Source of the DNA: Branchiostoma floridae
Lineage: Eukaryota > Chordata > Leptocardii > Amphioxiformes > Branchiostomatidae
Assembly: GCF_000003815.2 (NCBI RefSeq)
Contig: NC_049981.1
Location: forward strand, 1,155,506-1,175,672
Direction of reading: 5' to 3'
Length of the DNA: 20,167 nucleotides
The translations under genes were made by a program, and so were the position numbers. Below the pieces are notes generated by a model, which was not told where the DNA came from, ran no database searches, and was given only the letters and a program-made list of their open reading frames with translations. Shown here in pieces: positions 16,422 through 20,167 of the stretch. Positions within the stretch are counted from its first letter, which is position 1; the number at the start of each line of letters is the position of its first letter.

Positions 16422-16864
16422 AGGTCACACCAATTTAATTTCTTGGTTCACGGATTTTTCATGAAAAATATGGAGCGATAGGGCGAAAACAAAACAAAAA
16501 TTAAAATTGTAAAATGGTTGTGGTAAAGATGAGGGCTAATCCGAAACAAAAGAATAAAACGTTTCCAGCTTGAAAAAAGTAGAAAAAACGCTATTACTGT
16601 ACAGTAACAGCATCTGTTCATTGAAAATTACAAAAGTAGTGTCAATTTTTATGTTTGTCCCATTCTTCATCAAGGACAAATAAAGCTGCAATAATAATAT
16701 CCACATTTTAAGGAGCTTTAATATAAAGGCCGATTTGCTTCACCAGAAAGTTGGTGATTGGTTTCATTAATGGTGAAAATTTGCTGAGTGGTAATTTTTA
16801 TTTTATTTTCCAAAAAATAGGAGCGAGCGAATCCGTGGACCAATCAAGTAAATTGGTATGGCCT
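16422..16864. mobile_element. MITE-like element, inverted arm pair C/D (~443 bp)
   Basis: Arm C (16422-16508) starts AGGTCACACCAATTTAATTT, then CTTGGTTCACGGATTTTTCA, then ATGAAAAATATGGAGCGATA. Arm D (16796-16864) is the inverted counterpart, ending AATTGGTATGGCCT. Both arms are near-identical to arms A and B. The flanks (TTA on both outer sides) allow a TA or TTA duplication but do not prove it. The core has a perfect 14-bp palindrome (TTACTGTACAGTAA, 16594-16607) and no ORF, so it is non-autonomous. Confidence 0.65.
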
Positions 16865-16881
16865 TATAGGAGCAAAAAAAG

Positions 16882-17118
16882 AGCACAACTTTGTATTTTA
16901 AGAATTGGATAAACTCAGGAATTATATATGTAAGAGACCTGTTGGATGAAAATCATTGTACAAACGAGACTAACATAATATCAATGTCTAGTCGGAATGT
17001 ACAAAGTGAAAAACGCAATTCCCAAAAGTTGGATAACACTACTGACAAGCATACAATATCAATCCACGCGGAACAAACAAAAGAAGAATTTGATTACAAA
17101 TATTACACGTGCATATAA
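16882..17118 (+). pseudogene. LINE-type reverse transcriptase/ORF2 C-terminal fragment
   Basis: The frame reads LYFKNWINSGIIYVRDLLDE, then NHCTNETNIISMSSRNVQSE and an Asn/Lys/Thr-rich tail ending at 17118. The W-x-x-x-GI-x-(Y/F)V-x-DL-(L/F)-DE block is a known segment C-terminal to the RT of non-LTR retrotransposons. The remainder does not continue in the expected way, so only this tip is recognisable. It lies just outside arm D of the MITE-like element. Confidence 0.55.
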
Positions 17119-17269
17119 TCCTTGATAAAATTGACAGCCAAAATATTTCAAAACCACGGAGAGCCACCATCAATAAAAATCCCCCGATATTTGAAATTCC
17201 TCGGATCGATATAACAATTTACTTCATACTATTAGATTTATGCCATGTAACGACAATCTTTATACATGA

Positions 17270-17781
17270 AAAATAATAGATTCCCCTCTTTACAACTTTG
17301 GCAAGATAATAGAGAACCTCCTACACTTAGTTGGTGTAGAGGAAACAGCTGATTTGATGTATGACCTGTTGCAACACACCCAGGAAATGGCACTACTGGA
17401 GGCGTCAACCTTCACATCAATCAATCTGTGCTCAGTGCTGACCAGAAATGGCAGCGTTGGGCCAACAACGAGACAACTAACTCTGTTACATTTACATTCC
17501 CTTTTGCAGATGTTTCCAAACAACATCGCACTTGTCTATGGCTGCCAGGTTTCGCCAATGCCCCAACAGGATGCATACCTTGTGGGTCCTTGGCGAGAGA
17601 GCTTAAGGATCGCTTCAGCAGTGAAGCCACGAGGCACCACCAAGTGCCCGACCCGACTCGTTGGCCGTATCCGGATCCAGCGTTCAATCTCCAGTGCCAT
17701 CTACAGCTACAAGCCCAAGCTGCCTACCATCGCCGACCAGCGGCCATCAACCCAACTCGGATGAGGAAATCTGTACTGTAG
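17270..17781 (+). CDS. GC-rich block open in two overlapping frames; exon candidate
   Basis: Frame 2 is open from 17270 to a TGA at 17762-17764: LYNFGKIIENLLHLVGVEET, ADLMYDLLQHTQEM and so on. Frame 1 is open from 17365 to 17781: GNGTTGGVNLHINQSVLSAD, QKWQRWANNETTNSVTFTFP, FADVSKQHRTCLWLPGFANA, PTGCIPCGSLARELKDRFSS, ending RMRKSVL. Frame 1 has Trp, Cys and Gly in protein-like spacing and looks the more genuine after 17380; frame 2 looks genuine before it. A single frameshift near 17370-17400 would give one protein. A good acceptor-like tract (ttacattcccttttgcag) ends at 17508. The family is not recognised. Confidence 0.35.
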
Positions 17782-17784
17782 ATA

Positions 17785-18838
17785 TAAAGCGTTGGCATTT
17801 AAATATTTGTCGATTTTCTGCATGATTTTGTGTTGTTTCTATGATGTTGCACAACCATACGTAAATTCCAATTTCCAACAAAATGAATCTATTCTTTGGC
17901 ATACCATAATCAGTGTATATAATTAGTTATTTGTTAAATCTTCCGTACCACGTATATTTCATAATGAAAGTTGTATTTCTGGACAAACTTTTTATTGGCA
18001 TGTTCGTATCAGTTTTAGGGTTCACGGAGATGTCGTGCAATAATCAAATCTGGGTGGCCTTATTGCTGTGTCAGTAGATATTTACTGTGTGTCAGCAGAT
18101 GTTTGGAAGCCATGTACTGTTTATCTACTGTGTTATATACTGAGTAGATTCTCGAGATGTATTAGAAATGTTGCATTGATGATCTATAACAAGATAACTT
18201 TTGTTTTAAAATCAAATTTCTGTTCAAGGAAACTGGGTGTCGACTAGATATATACCTATATCATTGTACATTCTAATATGAAACTAATGCTATGTTAATT
18301 TTAGGGTATCTGAAGAAAGTGCAAAAAAAGGAAGGAGGATAGAGATGCGTTCACTGGGTTGAAGACGTCTATCATCAGCCTCCAACAGGGACAGGAGACC
18401 AAACAGCGGGAGGTCTCATGTACTGTTTACCTACTGTGTGTGTCAGTAGACATTCAGCAGTCATATATTGTTTCCCTAATAAATATCTACTCAACATTTA
18501 ATGATACTGAGTATTTACTGGAAAGTTGCAAAAACTGAATAATACGTAGATAAGACAGTAGCTTAATATTTAGTAGATATACAGTGCATTTTTTCAGTAC
18601 TACACAGGACGTTTCAGTGCTACACAGTAGATTTTCATAAGTGTTTTTAAAATAGAGCAGTTTCTCGAGATCTGTTGCATGGATGATCTATAACAAGATA
18701 AACCTTTTGTTTTAAATCAACTTAAATTTCTGTTCAAAGGCTTCATAAGGGAATCAGATATTGACTAGATGTATAAACCTATATCCTTGTACATCGCACC
18801 ATAAAAAGATAGTAATATGAATAATTCTATGTTGATTT
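17785..18838. repeat. Tandemly duplicated segment (~520-bp unit, two copies)
   Basis: Copy 1 (about 18149-18412) and copy 2 (about 18663-18952) share TTCTCGAGAT, TTGCAT(T/G)GATGATCTATAA, CAAGATAA..CTTTTGTTTTA, AAATTTCTGTTCAA, GACTAGAT, the exon-like GGTATCTGAAGAAAGTG and GGGACAGGAGACCA..., ending at GGGAGGT. Between and before them, CTACTGTGTGTCAGTAGA-type and CATGTACTGTTTA(T/C)CTACTG units recur at 18069-18145 and 18416-18480. Copy 2 runs on into the ORF at 18840; copy 1 carries its decayed counterpart. Confidence 0.75.
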
Positions 18839-18839
18839 T

Positions 18840-19046
18840 ATGGTATCTGAAGAAAGTGTCCTAAAAGGGGATAATGATAGAGAATGCCTTCTCTGGGCGA
18901 AAAAGTCCACCATAAGCCTCCAGAAGGGACAGGAGACCAGGAAGTGGGAGGTAGACAGACGAGAAGCAGAATGGAAAGAATTAATCTCATGGTTGCTTAA
19001 GATACAGCAGGAACACAAGACCCGTACGGTCACAAACGTCCGCTAA
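18840..19046 (+). CDS. 68-aa charged coiled-coil ORF, exon candidate
   Basis: The ORF reads MVSEESVLKGDNDRECLLWA, KKSTISLQKGQETRKWEVDR, REAEWKELISWLLKIQQEHK and ends TVTNVR. The REAEWKELISWLLKIQQE part forms an amphipathic helix typical of the tail behind Myb/SANT-like or similar DNA-binding domains. Copy 1 of the tandem duplication (18304-18412) encodes the equivalent of residues 1-40 but has a frameshift after ESAKKG and a stop. The copies part just after GGGAGGT, which may mark an exon edge. A RING exon follows 195 bp downstream on the same strand; frame phases do not prove that the two are spliced together. Confidence 0.45.
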   Translation: MVSEESVLKGDNDRECLLWAKKSTISLQKGQETRKWEVDRREAEWKELISWLLKIQQEHKTRTVTNVR

Positions 19047-19241
19047 TGACCACTAACAAAAAGGGACGCACCCAGTACAAAACACCGCTGAGGCGTGCCC
19101 AAGACGCAGGATGGTTAGAGTGAAAGGACATCTATGCAACCGATAAATTGACCTGTATGGAGTAGAAAAAGGAGTATTGTGCGGGGAAGGAATGATAAAA
19201 GGATGTTTAAAAAAAGTCATGTCTTACATTTTCTCCTACAG

Positions 19242-19408
19242 CCCCGCCAGACGAGCCGCCACAAATGGCTTCCGTCAACATGTATACATTAACGGTCTGT
19301 GTTGTGTGCCTTGATAGCCCACCGGTAGCATGCGTATACCCTTGTCATCATGCATGTCTTTGTCGCCTTTGCGGGAGTCGATTGAGGTTAGGGACTCGTC
19401 AGTTATAG
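19242..19408 (+). CDS. RING-HC finger exon, last Cys pair lost
   Basis: A clear acceptor (cttacattttctcctacag) ends at 19241. The exon then reads PPDEPPQMASVNMYTLTVCV and VCLDSPPVACVYPCHHACLC, then RLCGSRLRLGTRQL-stop. The spacing CX2C, X11, C-x-H-x3-C-x2-C matches the RING-HC type of IAP-like and related E3 ubiquitin ligases (PCGHxxxCxxC). The final CPxC pair should follow; instead the frame has L-stop-MCG (TTA TAG ATG TGT), so one Cys and the Pro have been replaced and the RING cannot bind its second zinc fully. A poly(A) signal lies 74 bp past the stop. It is either a recently decayed gene or a truncated variant. Confidence 0.65.
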
Positions 19409-19481
19409 ATGTGTGGATAGGTTTATCACTCATTAGACCATAATGACAAACACTTTATACTTGTTGCATTTTGAATCAATC

Positions 19482-19487
19482 AATAAA
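19482..19487 (+). terminator. Poly(A) signal AATAAA
   Basis: AATAAA lies 74 bases after the stop of the RING exon and is followed by a T-rich stretch (TTTTCTAACTTTG). The position fits a 3' end for that transcript. Confidence 0.45.
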
Positions 19488-19767
19488 TTTTCTAACTTTG
19501 AACTTGAAGCAACTTGTAATCTTGGAATGTTGAAAATTATCATGTATGTACATTGCCTATTACGAAGAGAAGTACAGACTGCTTATACATAGAAAATATT
19601 TCTGATGTAACAAGAAAGCTTTTAAAAAAAGCTGGCCGGGGCGCATTTGGAAGGACTACCTCAAAATTTCATGTTGTGTTCCAGTAAAATGTGCATCATT
19701 ATTAAACTAGAAGTTTATATCTAAAATCTATGGGAAGTTGGCTGGAAACCTTTGTTCACTGGTATAA

Positions 19768-19995
19768 TTGGATTTTCCGGCGTACTTTTGTGGGCGGAAT
19801 TGTATCCCTTGTGTGCGCTGTGTGCCGGATATAAAAATCGTAAAAGAAACTCCGGTGCGAGACCACAGCCAAAGGCGGGAAGAGGTCCCGGATGTGCATT
19901 GTCGTTCTTTCTTCGTGACAGAAATTTCACAGGCAGACATGGTACGAATATGTAATGAACAGATTATGGACGGTCAATACTTCTCAAGCTTCTGA
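19768..19995 (+). CDS. Unassigned 75-codon ORF
   Basis: The frame, from a non-ATG codon, reads FPAYFCGRNCIPCVRCVPDI and KIVKETPVRDHSQRREEVPD, then VHCRSFFVTEISQADMVRIC and ends GQYFSSF. The second half is hydrophilic and coding-like, with CxxCxxC in the first half. Other frames and the minus strand are also open here because the stretch is GC-rich, so the choice is uncertain. It precedes the CCAAT cluster. Confidence 0.25.
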   Translation: MDFPAYFCGRNCIPCVRCVPDIKIVKETPVRDHSQRREEVPDVHCRSFFVTEISQADMVRICNEQIMDGQYFSSF

Positions 19996-20068
19996 ATCGT
20001 TTGGATATGAAAATTATCGTGCTGAAGATATTTATACGTGTCTGGGGGATCCTACCAGACAACTTGTA

Positions 20069-20122
20069 TAACCAATCAGAAACCAGTCTGCGATTCTCCG
20101 CCAATCAACGATCAAATTGGCG
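20069..20122. promoter_or_regulatory. Cluster of three CCAAT (NF-Y type) boxes
   Basis: ACCAATCAGA (CCAAT at 20072-20076), GCCAATCAAC (20101-20105) and an inverted ATTGG (20116-20120, in AAATTGGCG) lie within 49 bases. Two match the NF-Y consensus (C/A)CAATC(A/G). Spaced CCAAT boxes are common in animal promoters just upstream of a start site. The transcript could run off the right edge of the window or leftward. Confidence 0.4.
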
Positions 20123-20167
20123 TGTTGCTTTCTACCACGTCCGTAATAGGGATGTCTGAATCTTAAT

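Overview
The window looks like animal nuclear DNA, and my best guess is a cephalochordate (Branchiostoma-like) or another marine invertebrate. It is AT-rich with short coding islands, intron-like AT tracts, splice-like junctions and two assembly gaps (2345-2556 and 9713-9812). Most coding traces belong to mobile or repetitive protein families. The taxon is an inference from the mix of families and general composition. No bacterial-style operon, rRNA, tRNA or CRISPR array is visible. Most coding traces were found by translating stretches that have no long ATG-initiated ORF and joining frames by eye, so exon edges are approximate.

Layout, left to right. 0.2-3 kb: a possible small first exon, a DIRS-type RNase H remnant, a hAT transposase remnant, then a gap. 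3.3-5.8 kb: two decayed minus-strand zinc-binding protein remnants, one with a P2X7-C-terminal-like CxC domain and one with a CPxC...PKIVVCDGTAL motif. 6.3-7.3 kb: two more minus-strand coding remnants, one carrying a QSAYW...TLHP motif. 7.6-9.1 kb: a Gag-like CCHC zinc knuckle, two unassigned coding tails and a broken chromodomain. 9.5-10.9 kb: a remnant of a DDK-motif repetitive protein (cut by a gap) and an RPA1-like OB-fold plus zinc-ribbon remnant. These lie between two copies of a ~145 bp repeat (9295-9443, 11638-11780). 11.4-12.0 kb: a frameshifted basic-helical fragment (+) and a CxxC fragment (-), possibly Mutator-like.

12.7-14.3 kb: the clearest discovery. A 168-bp MITE with 48-bp perfect terminal inverted repeats and a 9-bp target duplication (MULE-like) sits inside a minus-strand ORF; with the duplication it adds 177 bp, exactly 59 codons, and keeps the frame open. 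Next to it is a 130-codon reading frame broken by one stop. 14.3-16.9 kb: four copies of a shared ~85-bp arm arranged as two inverted pairs, plus a promoter-like cluster. 16.9-19.5 kb (plus strand): a LINE RT fragment, a GC-rich block open in two frames, a ~520-bp tandem duplication carrying an exon-like segment, and a RING-finger exon ending in a stop and a poly(A) signal. 19.7-20.1 kb: an unassigned ORF and a cluster of three CCAAT boxes.

I see no functioning multi-gene system. The region reads as a transposon graveyard with a few possibly live host exons (12692-13201, 18840-19046, 19242-19408).
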